64,000 nt of DNA from Micromussa lordhowensis. Taxonomy: Eukaryota; Cnidaria; Anthozoa; Scleractinia; Lobophylliidae. This document shows positions 12,401 through 24,055 of the stretch, piece after piece. Where the stretch lies: the NCBI GenBank assembly GCA_964020085.1, contig OZ026600.1, positions 38,590,419 through 38,654,418 on the forward strand, given 5' to 3'. The stretch's first letter is position 1. The number at the start of each line of letters is the position of its first letter. A program made the position numbers and the translations under genes. Under the pieces are notes generated by a model. It was not told the origin of the DNA, did not search any database, and saw nothing but the letters and a program-made list of their open reading frames with translations.

Positions 12401-15400
12401 GTGATTTTGGACGAGACGATTCACAAAGCCATGTTCGATCAAGCAGCAAACACTAACTGCTCCTTAACACTGTCACAAGCCGAGTCAATGTCTGTTTTTC
12501 AAATAAAACAATGCCCGCAAGACATTAAGGACAACACAATTAGAAGAAAACCATGCACAAACAATAATCGTAACGAGAATGCAGAGAAATCCGTCAAAAA
12601 GTGTTGTTCTTGCTGTGTTGGGCTATCTGTGAAGTGCGAATTTTGGAGACCATTAAGAAAGCGGGTAAAGCGAATCGTAGAAAGCAAAGTGTTTGAAGCT
12701 TGTATTATTATGATAATTCTGATTAACACTCTGTTCATGTCGATACAATATCACGGAATGGACGAGGATTTGGCGTTAGCGATTGATATTGTTAATCTGG
12801 TAAGTAATAGACACAGACCTTCAATTAATTAATTAATAGTTATCAATTTGGTATTAATTATCAGTTAATTACTAATTGATTGTTGAGCTACGTGAAAAAT
12901 TCGATGGATAAAACATATAGTGTTTACAAAACAATGGCGTTCAAGAGGCATTGAAATCTGAGATTGTTGTGTAGCGTTCAATCAATAGCTGTTATCGCAG
13001 TTATCAGCGGTTTTACATGCAAACGAGGCAAAAGGGTCAATTCTGCTTTGAATTGACCCTTTCGCCTCGTTTGCGTGCATTTCTAAACAAAAGAACATTT
13101 GATCGCAGACTCAACTGCAATAACAGCTATTCTTTGGTTTACCAGGCTGTGCCTTGATTCGGTTTTGAAGACAGGTATACATGTTTGACAAATGAAGAAA
13201 GAAATAATCACTGCTCTCTTCCAAGCAAAACCACACTCCTTTGTTCGGTAATTTATTTTTTACAATCCGTCAAGTTTCAAAAGTTGAATCTAGTTTCAAA
13301 GTTTAGCGTCAACATTTAGCATCAGGATTGCAATCGATACTTGTCTCTCTTTTGCAGGTCTGCACGTTCATCTTTCTGTGGGAAATGATACTTAAGCTGA
13401 TCGCTTTCAAGTTTCGTGGTTACATCAAAAGCCGCTGGAACATTTTTGATGGCTTCATTGTAGTAATCAGTCTCATAGACACAGTGTTGACTCTGTCAAA
13501 CCTCATCGACAACACAGGCACAAGTATACTGAGATCATTTCGATTGGTGAGCATCTTAATTAAATCCTTGGAAATCGTTCAAAATATTGATTTGTTTTGC
13601 TTTTTACTCGAGCCAGTTACCCTTAGAGCCAGCTCGTTCAAAGTCCGATTAAGTTAACCCAGGATAAGCGGGAATTTAATTTCAGTTTTGTAACTTTTCT
13701 TTGAGTTTGCAACTTTTTAGCAAATATAGATTCATAAAGAAAACAGTTCGTCAAGTTTCTCGACGTTCTTTACAGGTTCGTATTCTAAAGCTCGCCAAGT
13801 CCTGGAGCACAATGTCAAGTCTTCTGGCAACAATAGGTCACAGTCTGGGAGCGCTTGTCAATCTGTCCGTCATTTTAGCCATCATCATCTATATCTTCGC
13901 TGTGGTCGGTATGCAGCTGTTTGGTTCCTCCTACACACCTGACAAATTCGATGGTGAAATTCCCCGGTGGCGATTCACAGATTTCTGGCATTCATTTTTG
14001 CTAATATTTCGGATAATTTGCGGAGAGTGGATTGAACCTCTGTGGGACTGCATGAGGGCTGCGGGACCAGCTGCCATTATACTCTTTATACCAGCATTTA
14101 TTCTAGGACACTTCATTGTAAGTAAACAAATACATTTTTCGTTGTTATTTTGATTTTTCATGCTAACTTATACTAAAGAAAAAATCTTCTTCATTCCAAC
14201 ATTTACTAAATAAACCCCTTCAGGCGGCTGGTATGTCGGTTGATAATGCCCGCGGCTGAGAGATTATCCCAAAATTGAATATTTTGCCGTGAAGCGAAGC
14301 TTCGAGGACAAATGTTAAATTTTGAGGACAATCTTTCAGCCAAGGGCATTATCAGCCGACATACCAGCAAGCCAGAAAGGGGGTTTATTTATTTTATAAC
14401 CTTCCCATTAATTTTCATACCGTGCGTAAACTGCTCGTAAAAAGCCACTATTGATGTGATGGTGATTGCGCGCGATTGACGATAGCAAGCACATTTATTT
14501 GGTTTAATTAACTTTATATCCACTGTGATTGACCCAAAATCTTTAAAAATTATCATGCGAATAAACCCTCGCAACGCCCCTTAGATCAAACCTCGAAAAC
14601 TCGGTGCTTTTTAGCTTATACTCGTTCGCTCGTATTTCGTTGACTTTTTTTTGAACTTCCGGAACAGCATTTGCGACCAGCTTTTTAATGTCAATATCAC
14701 AAACGAGTTTGTTTTTTTTTTCCTTGGCTTTGTTTCTTTTTGACGGAAGTAATCCCAGGACAAATATCGACGCAGGTGGGGCTATTGCGTGATAACTGTC
14801 CGGTGATTTACACCAGGTGACGTGAAGTAGCCAATAAAATCGCGCGAAAATCAATGGGTGGTTTATAAAGTGTTCATAGACTAATAACAACAATCAACAA
14901 CAACAACAATCTTTTATTCGTTTACAGGTAAATAATCGTTAATCCCCTGGCTCCGCAGATAGCAGTGCTAATCGAGGCGGGCCCGGAAGTACACACTTTA
15001 AACTAATTTCGATATGTCAGTGTAACTTGGATCGAATTCACTCCAATTCACCGAAGTTATTTACCATCAGATCATTACTACTGAATACAAACCTTATGTT
15101 TTACAATGTAGTTTGGCAACACAACTCAGGAGTCTTTTAAATTTCAGATCTTGAACCTTTTCCTGGCGCTACTGTTAAGCTCATTCGCTGGTCAAGCCTC
15201 GCTCTCATCCGCTCAAGGAAATAAAAAGAACCGAATCTTCACGCAGCTAAGAAAGGTGGTGATTGCGTCGCGATTCATCAAGAGAATCAAGTCCAAAGTC
15301 AGAAAGTCTCAAAACAGTGTATCCCCGACAGAGGAAGTCGTGGAAAGTAAGTACACACATTAGGATTTGAGTATTGACAGTGTTGTCCGTCCCTCTGTGA

Positions 15401-18400
15401 AGAAGTCGACCATCGCAAGGCTTCATACAATTGGTTCTTTGATAACTAATAAGGCCAAACTGATTGAGCCCAGACTTCTCTAGAACAACTGAGTTCTAAG
15501 GAACTGGTGTGGCTACAGACACTTCAGGCTTTGTGGACTGGAAACTTTAGTTCCCCGCCCTGTCTTACCACGTTGTTCTTGCCGCAGTTGTAAAGATTAA
15601 CTCCTGTCCACGCTACCTTGTTTTCGTTTGAAAATTCTTCCCTTCTAGATCAAATTCCAACGGATTTTTGTTGAAACAAAAATAGCAATGAAGTATAATT
15701 ATGAGCCAAATAATTACATAGATTACCACGAGTGGGAAGATTAAGATTACATGAATTATGAATGAAGTATTGTAAGACGCGGCTACTAATTTTAAATTGC
15801 CTACAGCTAGGGTGGACGATTTAGTGAGTGCCTTGCGTAGAACTCAGTCGCGAACGACCGAGAAGACGAAAGAAACCTAATTGCCTATTCAACCTTAATC
15901 AGCTTAGCCAGCAAATGATTTCTTATAGAATGAAATAATATTCGATTTGAATTTCTCTTTTTTAGTCAGCAATGGCCACGCAGACTCAGTACGATCAACA
16001 TCTAGGAAAGCCTCGCGAGTAGACAGCCCACCTGACTCGCCCAAAACAGTCACGTGCTGCTGCTCCTTGAACATCCGGGAATATGAAGTTGACAATTGCT
16101 TTCCGACACAGCGTAGCTGCTGTAGTAGGTTTGAAGATACCACATGTCACGTGATCTGGATATGCGTACGTCACAAAGTTAAATGGCTTGTGGAACACAA
16201 GTATTTCGAATGGTTCATCGTGTTTCTAATTGCAGCAAGTAGCATTGCTTTGGTGAGTGGATTTTTGTTTGAGCTCTCACTATATGCCAAACTCACTATA
16301 TGCCAAACCGTTGAATATCGACGGCAAACTCACAATCAGATTAGCCAGGCAGTAATTGACCGTCTATTTAATATTGAGGCGCTGCTAAAAACTCAAGAAA
16401 GACTGATCATTTTCTTTTAGGTAACCCACTGATCATGACTGATCGATTTAACCGGTGTATGAATGTCGATCGACAAACAAATTTATTGACGACTGTGCTA
16501 TAAAAAGGCATATCGAACCAAGGCATGAAATACTTATCAAGTTAATCTCTACTCCTGCTTCAAACCAAGAGCAACTTTAACGTGTTTCAAGGTCTTCTTT
16601 AATTTTACTCCATGACTTATAATTGAAACAAAAACAATAACTTGACTATTCCAAAACCACTTAGTCTGAAAAACTTATAAATATACATACATGTTTCCTT
16701 TCTTCAAAGGCCTTCGAAGACGTCTACCTGGACAGCAGACCAACCTTGAAGGAGGTTTTAAGAGTGCTCAACATTTTCTTTGCCGCTGTGTTCGTGCTCG
16801 AGTTCTTACTCAAAGTCATCGGTCTCGGCTTCACGTCCTATTTCTCGAGCGCGTGGAACTGGCTTGATGTCGTCATCATCGTGGTAAGTAATCTTATGGT
16901 GTTCTAGTTACTTTAAATCTAGCAAGTCTCGGGTTAAAATCGCCGTTTAAGTTGTTACTGGGTTTATATATAACACGGTGGCTCCGAGTTTAACTCCTCG
17001 AAAGTCATGGTTTGTTTCAATAGCTCCGTCAGAAGTTGACTACCTTTCCATTACTTGGGATTCTTATCCAACAGTTTTGTGTCCTTACCAACCGTGATTG
17101 TGTCTTCTCCATTCTATCAAAAGGTTTCGCTCATCGCTTTGTTTGGCAATGAAGAAATCATGTCTATTCGCTCCTTGAGAACACTGAGAGCTTTGCGGCC
17201 GCTCAGAGCAATCTCCAGGTTTGAACGCATGAGGGTGAGTTATGAAATGTTTCAAGCGCCTTTATTTCCCAGTTTCACTTGTCTGTATTTCAACTCTTTT
17301 GATTTCCTTTATTTCTGTGCGACCTTGTCGTGTCTTGAGGCACACCACCTTCTTCAACCAGTACGCTTTTCAACCTGATAGAATCAAGAACATCTAAGCG
17401 GACAAATAAAAGAAAACTCTTAAACCTGGCGCCTCTGCAATCCGGTTTAGATACACGAGGAAAAATTCCAAGTGGCGATAACTCGGCACACTAGCATATT
17501 GGATAACATAACGACTACACTTCATCTCGCTTATCCGTTCGGTAGCTAAGCGTGATTTCGGGCTTCTTTTGAACGTTACTGAAAACACAGTACACCCCAG
17601 AAGCATTTGCGCGAGAAACTGTTCCTCAAGCTTACCTTTGTATCGCAGTGTTACCCAGTTTCCCGGAGTAATCGTATTGGCAAGTGTGCATTACGATGAC
17701 ACCCCTGCTGATGCTTCCAACAAACTATGTTATTTAATGTGGTCGTCCATTAATGCGTACTGTGGCATTGATAAGCCTCTGTTTTATATTTTAGGTGGTG
17801 ATCAGCTCTCTGTTTCACGCCATACCCGGGATCGCCAATGTTCTTCTCGTGTGCCTGGTATTCTGGCTTATTTTTAGCATTATGGGCGTCAATCTTTTTG
17901 GCGGGAAATTCTACAAGTGTGTCGACGCACGTGGCGTTAAGTATGACGCCTCTGTAGTGGCTAACAAGTCCGCATGCCTTGCGAGAGGAGACCGCTGGAT
18001 CAACTCCAACGTCAATTTTGATAATTCTGGCAACGGATTTTTGGCACTTCTTCAAGTGGTATGTAAAATTAAGAAAGTTACCATTTTGTATTTGGAATTC
18101 TTTTAAAACTTAGTAGTGATGAAGGAACTTTTTGCGTAGGTTTCTGACGAGCTTAGTTGCTATTAATGTATGCACAATAGCAGTATCAACAATATCAAAG
18201 TGCAGCAGGCCAACTTAATAATATAGTAACATATAAGTGAGGTATCAATGTAAAATATCCTTTGACAGCACAGAAGAGGGGCTGTCCTTAGAAATGATAA
18301 GCCTAAACAGATTCCTATAGCAGATGTGAGTGATCCTTAGGAGAAAAGAAAGGCAAATAATTTCTAATCATTATTGTTGTCTTTCAGGCTACTTTTGAGG

Positions 18401-21400
18401 GATGGATGGAAGTTATGGAGGATGCTATTGATGCTACTAAGGTTGGTAACATCTATCTTTGTCTCGTAAATTTTGTTCTCAGTATTCACCTAACCCAAGG
18501 CCGTCCTTGAACCAACACGATTTAACAGTCAAAACCCTAACCCTAACCCTTACCTTAAATCTTATTTTCTAAAAACAATGTTCTCTTAAATAAACCAAAC
18601 ACTCATGAAAGAACAAAGAGGATCAAGGCTTGTTGTGATTAAATAAATAAAGAAACAAATATATATCTTAATTCACTAATCCCCCAATGAGGCTTTTCAG
18701 GGCCAACGGAAACAAATGATGAAACAAATCATACAAATGAACATAACATGGGTAAAATCCCAACTGACAGGAGGCAGACAAATTGGTTATTTACAAACGT
18801 GGCCGAGGAGTTGAATTAGGGTCTACCAAGAAACAACTGGTCAGAGTGGGACTAGAACCCGCGACATTGGGATTTCAAGTCCGGCGTCCTAACCACTCAG
18901 CCAGGCTGCCTCCGTTTACGAGGGAATATAAAAAAATCTAACAAGAAAAACTAGGGCTGAATTTCACAAGATTCGCCGTCCTTGACATAGCGGCTTTAAT
19001 GTTCGCGTTAGAAAACTCTTGAAGCTTTTAGTTACTGCCTGCTTTCAATAATACGAGACCTCGGTAGTTTATAACAAGCACCTAACGATTGCACTTTACG
19101 CTTTAGTCAATAATATTAGCAGAAGTCTCATGAATTAAACGCAGCTGTTTTTCTTCAGTGACTTTAAAATTAATACTCCATGGTCTGTGAGTGATGGATC
19201 TTGAGCCATTTTGTCTCTTTCTTTTTTCGTTAGGGCCCTGTTGTTGTCGTGGTAGTTATGTTTAAAGCAGCATGAGAAGGCATTGTTGGTTATGAAACAA
19301 AAACACGTACACTGATTGATTTGAGAGAAGTGCTGGATTGTAGGCAGAATTTCTGACTTACCTGACAGTGAGAAACTTTATGCAATGGAATATATGCAAC
19401 TAAAGCACTTTAGATTAACTTGCATGTTGTTTGTTTTCTTAATTTGTTTTATCACTTATAGGTGGATCAACAGCCAGTGAGGGAAAACAATATGGCTGCC
19501 TACGTGTTCTTCATTGTATTCATTATTTCTGGATCTTTCTTTGTCTTAAATCTTTTCATCGGTGTCATCATCGACAACTTCAATCAACTCAAGCAACAGG
19601 TCAGCAACCTTACGCATTCTGTTGTTTGTACGTCACTTAAACCTAATTGAAACGTTCCCAACTCTCAGCTAATGAAATTTAAAACATCATTTTTGTTCCT
19701 ATCCAGTTGTGCTCTTCTTGAATGAAATTTGAATAAAAACCACTATTTCTATGTAAATAGAACAAAAGGTTTTCAATACTGACTCAGTTGTTTTTAATTT
19801 ATTCTTGCCAACAGATGGAGGTGTTGGGTTCCGTACATATTTTTCTGACTCCAAACCAGAGAAGTTGGATGAATGCGATAAAAAACGCAGCAGCTAAGAA
19901 GCCGAAAAAGAAAGTAAAAAGACCAGAGGTAATGAAGAGATCACTGATTCTTCTAAAACAGGTCCCACGCCTTGGGTCCCACGCACTCTATAATGAACAT
20001 CGCTCAGTTGAAAATAAAATTCTTGCCAATACTCATCTCTTTGACAATTTTCCTTCAATACAGAACCACTATCAAGCTGTCGTGTTTGACATGGTAGAAA
20101 GTCGCAAGTTTGAGATGTTTATTATCCTGGTGATCACAGTAAACATGATACTGATGATGGTACAGCATTATGATCAGCCACCTCAAGTTACATTGCTGAT
20201 AGATATCCTTTTGTTTAAATATTGTGAAATACGTTTTAGTTTAGCCAGCCATCTATCCAATATTAGCCTTCAAACATGGGATGGCTTTAGAGAATATACT
20301 AGTCATTGAAAAATGGTGAAATAAGTTGATGGTCTAGTGGTGAGTCCACTGGACACTGGATCTAGCCAGTCCCCAACTTTCTCTGTCCGACCTCGTAGCT
20401 CAGTCGGCAGAGTAACGGTAGATCTAATCCGGAGGTCGTGGGTTCGATTGCCACCGAGGTCAAAATATTTTTTCTGTACCTCGTGTGGTTCCCTGATTTC
20501 CTTTACTAGGGCTAACGCCCAGTGGGTTATTCATGGGTTCAATTAGCACTTAAATTTACACTTCAGAGTTAATAGACCAATTTCGATATATTAAAATTCA
20601 GCCTAAAACAATAGCCCTCAGTACGAGGCTCTGGGGAATAACTACAGAGTTTGTGGGGTTTATTCCCCAAATCCTCGTGCTGAGGTCTATTGTGTTAGGC
20701 TGAATTTTAATATAACGAAATTGGTCTATTCTCTGTTCCACCATTTGTGTTCATAGTGCTACGCGGCACAACATTCATACAAAATTTTTAATTGAATACT
20801 GTACACACAAAAAACACTTAAATTTGTTAAAATGTCTAAATATTTGAATAATAGTCGTGCATACAAAGCTTCCTGGGTTCAAGTTCTGGCTGGGGTCATG
20901 GTGTTGTGACTGACACAGTAGTGCCTCTTTTCACCCATGGTATGCTATCCCATCCCCCTTGGAGGATAGTCGTTATAGTCGCTTGATGCTACAATGCAAA
21001 CATCAGGCAGCAGTCTGACCGATAAGGTATCTCTCCTCTCCAGTCTTTTCTAGGCAAATGAGAACTTAGTAACCAAGCCTTTTTTATAGTAATGGTAGTA
21101 GATCTAAGTCATGACAGTCATGACATAGCAGGGAGTGGTGCCCATTCTCCCGAGTAAGGGGCTCGTGATAAAAGTGCGCGACAAAAACAAAATACAAAAA
21201 GACTGTGACTATTTCATCTGTAGTGGCCTGACAGCGTATTAAGACACAGCATCGTGTTTCTCCTTAACAAGAGACCGTTCTGTTCGTCCATCACAATGCT
21301 TCAACATCGTATTCACCAGCATATTTATCATTGAGGCGATACTAAGAATTATCGCCCTGAGATGGGGATATTTTCAACAACGCTGGAATGTGTTTGACTT

Positions 21401-23124
21401 CGTCATTGTCATATTGTCGATAGTAGGTAAGAAATTGTCATGCTATAGAAATTGATACAGTCAATCGCAATACAGGAAAGCGTTGCATTTTCGACGCTAT
21501 TAATTACACTCAAGCTTCCTATCGTAAGCCACGCGTATGTCGCATTGATTGTGTTTGCCACTGTATGGCAGGGTATAAAATAGTTATGCGACGCTCTCTC
21601 ATGGTATACCATGCCGGGAACCCGTCTTCCAACTGCTTTATGCTCTACTGACTGAGAAGGGTCAGCTGGTTGCCAATCACTACGGATATTTTAGTTGTTG
21701 TTTTGAAATTAGGTATGAAATGTGCCGGAAGAATATAAAATCCAAATGTCAAATTGAACATGCTCCAAAGTTGAAATTAAGACAGATTGTTTTATTGCTT
21801 TGCAGGTATACTTGTGGAGAACCTTAACGAGACAGGCATCATCATAACACCTAATCTCTTACGCGTTGTTCGCGTATTCCGAGTTGGCAGACTTCTCCGC
21901 TTCTTCGAGAAAGCTAAAGGCATTCAACGGCTAATGTTCTCGCTTATAATCTCCTTGCCAGCGCTGTTCAATGTGGGAGCCATACTTTTTCTTATTATGT
22001 TCATCTACGCCATCATAGGAATGTCCTTCTTTGCGCATGTCAAGAAGACAGGCGCTTTGAATGACGTGGTCAATTTTGAAACGTTTTTGAACTCGATGGT
22101 GTTAATTTTTCGACTCATGACTGCGGCGGGCTGGAACGATGTTTTGGAACCATTGATGATCCAGCCGCCAGATTGTGATCCGAAATATAAAGGGTTGTCA
22201 AATGGCAACTGTGGGAATGGCTGGATCGCAGTTTGTTACTTTTCAAGCTTCATCGTAATTATTTTTCTAGTTCTTATCAATATGTACGTTGCTGTAATAC
22301 TGGAAAATTATAACAACGTCATGGAGCAGGAAAAGATTGGAATTACCGGAGAGGACATAGATTTGTTCTATGAGCATTGGATGCTGTATGACCCAGACAG
22401 CACTCAATACATTTATTATAAAGATCTGTCGAAGTTTCTGCACACCTTGAAGGGAAACCTGAGAATCAAACAACCAAACAAGGCCGCATGCGCGCTCCTG
22501 AATATACCGCTGTACGAAGACGACAAGATATACTGTCTGCACTTGCTGCAGGTTTTGGTAAAGAGGGTTTTAACTGGTTACGAGGAGTTTGATTCCGAGG
22601 AATTTAACTTACTAATGAAGCGAATGGAGGAACGGTTTCGAGCTGTTTTTCCCGCTGTAACACATTACCGTCAAACCACAACGACAATGGATAAAAACCG
22701 CGAGATTGTCGCCGCAAGGGTTATAACACGCGCGGTCAGGAGATACCGGGAAAGGAAACGCAGAGAAGCCTCGTCATCGAGTGTTGCTGATGCTCGGAGT
22801 AAACCAGACGCAGGAAACATAAATCATGGATTTAATGAGCATGATATGAACACAGCAGTGTACAGAGGGTTAAACAGAAGCCACATAGCTGACTTAGTGC
22901 TTTCTGAGGACAGACTGAGTGATTCTCTTACTAATCTATACAAAAGTAATCACCTACGACCACTGAAAGGTAAAACAAAGGCAACAACCGCATCGACACC
23001 TTCACTAGAAAAAACAGTCTTCACTAGGAAGGCCACAGTGAGACAAGTAACACCATGGTCTACCCCCCTCAAGAAAATTAACGTGATGGAACAGTCTACA
23101 ATCGACCACACTAAAAAGATCTAA
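3411..23124 (+). CDS. Voltage-gated sodium channel alpha subunit, Nav2 (DEEA) type, 5' partial
   Basis: Forms a four-domain, 24-helix pore in the plasma membrane that opens on depolarisation. Exons placed by homology, splice sites and phase: 3411-3491, 3779-3907, 9604-9695, 10219-10413, 10830-10890, 11383-11527, 11972-12106, 12302-12799, 13358-13546, 13776-14117, 15148-15346, 15966-16252, 16710-16883, 17124-17234, 17795-18058, 18388-18441, 19462-19599, 19815-20202, 21295-21426, 21806-23124. They join in one frame to about 1,643 residues. Domain I S1 starts the first exon ([15 protein letters not shown]); S4 segments carry Arg/Lys every third residue (e.g. [42 protein letters not shown]). Pore loops read TLDFWEN, CGEWIEP, TFEGWME and TAAGWND, giving filter D-E-E-A. 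The III-IV linker has IFLT; the C-terminus has an IQ-like segment ([12 protein letters not shown]). The I-II and II-III linkers are short compared with vertebrate channels. The N-terminus is missing upstream. Nav2-type channels in other cnidarians conduct calcium as well as sodium; selectivity here is inferred. Confidence 0.95.
3998..4130 (-). repeat. 3' LTR of the gypsy-type element
   Basis: 133 bp, TG...CA, near-identical to 8470-8602. It contains AAGATGGCGG at 4060-4069 on the + strand. Confidence 0.92.
4415..8413 (-). pseudogene. gag-pol of the gypsy-type element (protease, RT, RNase H, integrase), disrupted
   Basis: The gag ATG is at 8413 on the - strand. From there the frame shifts near 8270. 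The frame open from 8174 to 5805 carries two CCHC knuckles ([28 protein letters not shown]), a protease motif [10 protein letters not shown], an RT with [20 protein letters not shown] and LHDDV in place of the usual YxDD, and an RNase H ([18 protein letters not shown]). A second shift, with apparent loss of a short segment, lies near 5900 between RNase H and integrase. The integrase zinc part ([14 protein letters not shown]...CHPCQ) ends at an in-frame TAG at 5378-5380. The same frame then continues with the integrase core ([33 protein letters not shown]) to 4415. Three breaks make this copy non-functional. Confidence 0.9.
8470..8602 (-). repeat. 5' LTR of the gypsy-type element
   Basis: 133 bp, pairs with 3998-4130. 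It is followed by the CTTCT target copy at 8603-8607. Confidence 0.92.
8846..9131 (-). repeat. tRNA-derived SINE, copy 1
   Basis: On the - strand the head (9131 downwards) reads like a tRNA, with A box TGGCCGAGTGG and B box GGTTCGAGTCC, followed by a body (CCTCGGCCACACTTGT, then CAGTTGGGATTCTTAACA). Related bodies occur at 18672-18916 and 47679-47935, so this is a SINE family and not a tRNA gene. It lies in the Nav intron. Confidence 0.78.
10533..10664. repeat. 32-bp minisatellite, about 4 copies
   Basis: TTTGATCAGTTCACAGGACT begins each unit, at 10533, 10565, 10597 and 10629. Units 2-4 are almost identical. It lies in a Nav intron. Confidence 0.9.
11501..11503 (+). other. Selectivity-filter Asp codon, domain I
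   Basis: GAC within TLDFWENVY, equivalent to the D of the vertebrate DEKA ring. Confidence 0.9.
12984..13131. repeat. MITE family B, copy 1 (hairpin)
   Basis: Ends AATAGCTGTTATCGCAGTT / AACTGCAATAACAGCTATT are inverted, with an inner inverted pair around AAAGGGTCAATT/AATTGACCCTTT. A related copy is at 23390-23536. Non-autonomous DNA element in the Nav intron. Confidence 0.75.
14025..14027 (+). other. Selectivity-filter Glu codon, domain II
   Basis: GAG within [14 protein letters not shown], equivalent to the E of DEKA. Confidence 0.9.
14208..14394. repeat. MITE-like inverted repeat
   Basis: Arms AATAAACCCC...GGCTGGTATGTCGG and CCGACATACCAGC...GGGGGTTTATT are inverted complements with an inner GATAATGCCC/GGGCATTATC pair. 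No coding capacity. Confidence 0.65.
18388..18441 (+). CDS. Nav 54-nt exon with domain III pore loop (filter Glu)
   Basis: Encodes [18 protein letters not shown]. The fourth codon (GAG, 18397-18399) sits where Nav1 channels have the sodium-selective Lys, so the filter is DEEA, not DEKA. The exon is flanked by TTTCAG and GTTGGT. Its 54-nt size equals the equivalent exon in vertebrate SCN genes. Confidence 0.92.
18672..18916 (-). repeat. tRNA-derived SINE, copy 2 (degraded)
   Basis: Same family as 8846-9131: body CAACTGACAGGAGGCAGACA and a degraded tRNA-like head near 18840-18915 on the - strand. It lies in a Nav intron. Confidence 0.7.
19839..19847 (+). other. IFL(T) inactivation-gate-like motif in III-IV linker
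   Basis: ATT TTT CTG (Ile-Phe-Leu) followed by Thr, in [20 protein letters not shown]. It aligns with the IFMT of bilaterian fast-inactivating channels; the Met is Leu here. A basic run ([12 protein letters not shown]) follows, as in other channels. Confidence 0.85.
20391..20560 (+). repeat. tRNA-derived SINE, second family
   Basis: The head GACCTCGTAGCTCAGTCGG...CGAGGTCA has a perfect 7-bp acceptor-like pair (GACCTCG/CGAGGTC), an A box TAGCTCAGTCGG and a B box GGGTTCGATTGCC. The anticodon stem does not pair well. It is followed by a body (CCTTTACTAGGGCTAACGCC) typical of a cnidarian SINE, so it is not called a tRNA gene. It lies inside the U12 intron. Confidence 0.7.
20575..20726. repeat. 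MITE family A, copy 1 (TA target)
   Basis: TIRs GACCAATTTCGATATATT / AATATAACGAAATTGGTC, flanked by TA on both sides (20573-20574, 20727-20728), as in Tc1/mariner-type elements. The interior is also palindromic. Other family members are at 33156-33314 and, split, at 30769-33380. Confidence 0.82.
22126..22128 (+). other. Selectivity-filter Ala codon, domain IV
   Basis: Second GCG of [11 protein letters not shown], aligned with the A of the DEKA ring (TSAGW in vertebrates). Confidence 0.88.
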
Positions 23125-23389
23125 ACTAAGCAGTGAGCCGATTGATCCTATAGGCAAACCCAGTCGAAGCTGAGTACAATGTAACGACTGCAGAAAAACT
23201 TAGAAAGAAGTTCCTGCGGCAACCAAAAGTTTTCAAAGTTTTCTGAATTTTCTTCCTATTGTTTTTTTAAGCGATGATTTCCAGTGATAGCTATTTTGCA
23301 AACATGATATGTTCAGATCTAAGTTGTTAATGTTTCTTGTTCGGATTGTTTTTTGTTGGAATACAAGTTCTCAAGAAATATATTAAACA

Positions 23390-23536
23390 ATAGCTGTTAT
23401 CGGAGTTGAACCCGCTGTCAAATATTCCTTTGTTTAGAGCGGCACACAAACGAGGCTAAAGGGTCAATACAATGCACTATTGACCCTTTCGCCTCGTTTG
23501 CATGTCAAACCGCTGATAACTGCAATAAGAGCTATT
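23390..23536. repeat. MITE family B, copy 2
   Basis: Same family as 12984-13131: AATAGCTGTTATCGGAGTT at one end, GCAATAAGAGCTATT at the other, inner AAAGGGTCAATA/ATTGACCCTTT pair. It lies just 3' of the Nav stop codon and could be part of the 3' UTR. Confidence 0.75.
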
Positions 23537-23895
23537 AAATCATTCGTTCTCGATTTCTATGCGTGATAGTTGACGAGGGCGCATTGTTTTTAGTGTAAAT
23601 CTACTAGTCGTTCAAAACTTGATTTAAATCCTCTTCACAGACACTTAGAAAACGCCAAGAAGCGGCCGTCATTTGTTAACAAGTGCACACTGCTACGCTA
23701 CTCACTATCTATCACAGAATAGACAGTGAGTAGCAACTGCATTCGTGAATGAACGCTAGTAGATTTATATACTACATGTAATTTAAAATAGAATATATGA
23801 GATTCACTGACATTTGAACTGCGATTAGAAGAAATTAGAAGAAAGACCATGGCAATTAAATACATAGCCTGGAAAAATTTCTGTATTTGTATAGG

Positions 23896-24055
23896 AAATA
23901 GCACGGTTTCTAGGGGTATTTGGGATAAATACCGCGAGTGATATTTCAAAATTCGCCAAAATATCACGAGCCGCCGCGGCGAGTGATATTTGGAGAGTTT
24001 TGAAATATCACGAGCCGGTATTTATACCAAATACCCCGAAGAAACCGTGCTATTT
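23896..24055. repeat. MITE-like inverted repeat
   Basis: AAATAGCACGGTTTCTAGGG ... CCCCGAAGAAACCGTGCTATTT are inverted, and AGTGATATTT/AAATATCACGAG repeats lie inside. Confidence 0.75.

Larger units (their letters stand above)
20203..21294 (+). other. U12-type AT-AC intron in domain IV S1-S2
   Basis: The upstream exon ends ATTGCTGATAG and the intron begins ATATCCTTTT, an exact match to the U12 5' splice site. Near its end is TCCTTAAC (21261-21268), a U12 branch motif, and the intron ends ATCAC. Joining at 20202/21295 restores the frame and a continuous S1-S2 ([16 protein letters not shown]). No GT-AG pair I tried gives an in-frame S2. The branch-to-acceptor distance (about 27 nt) is longer than usual. 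Confidence 0.85.

Noticed and set aside
18535..18549. Chromosome end
   Set aside because: Only two to three telomere-type units, inside an intron of an intact gene.
20391..20463. tRNA gene
   Set aside because: Good acceptor pairing and A/B boxes, but the anticodon stem does not form and a SINE body follows.
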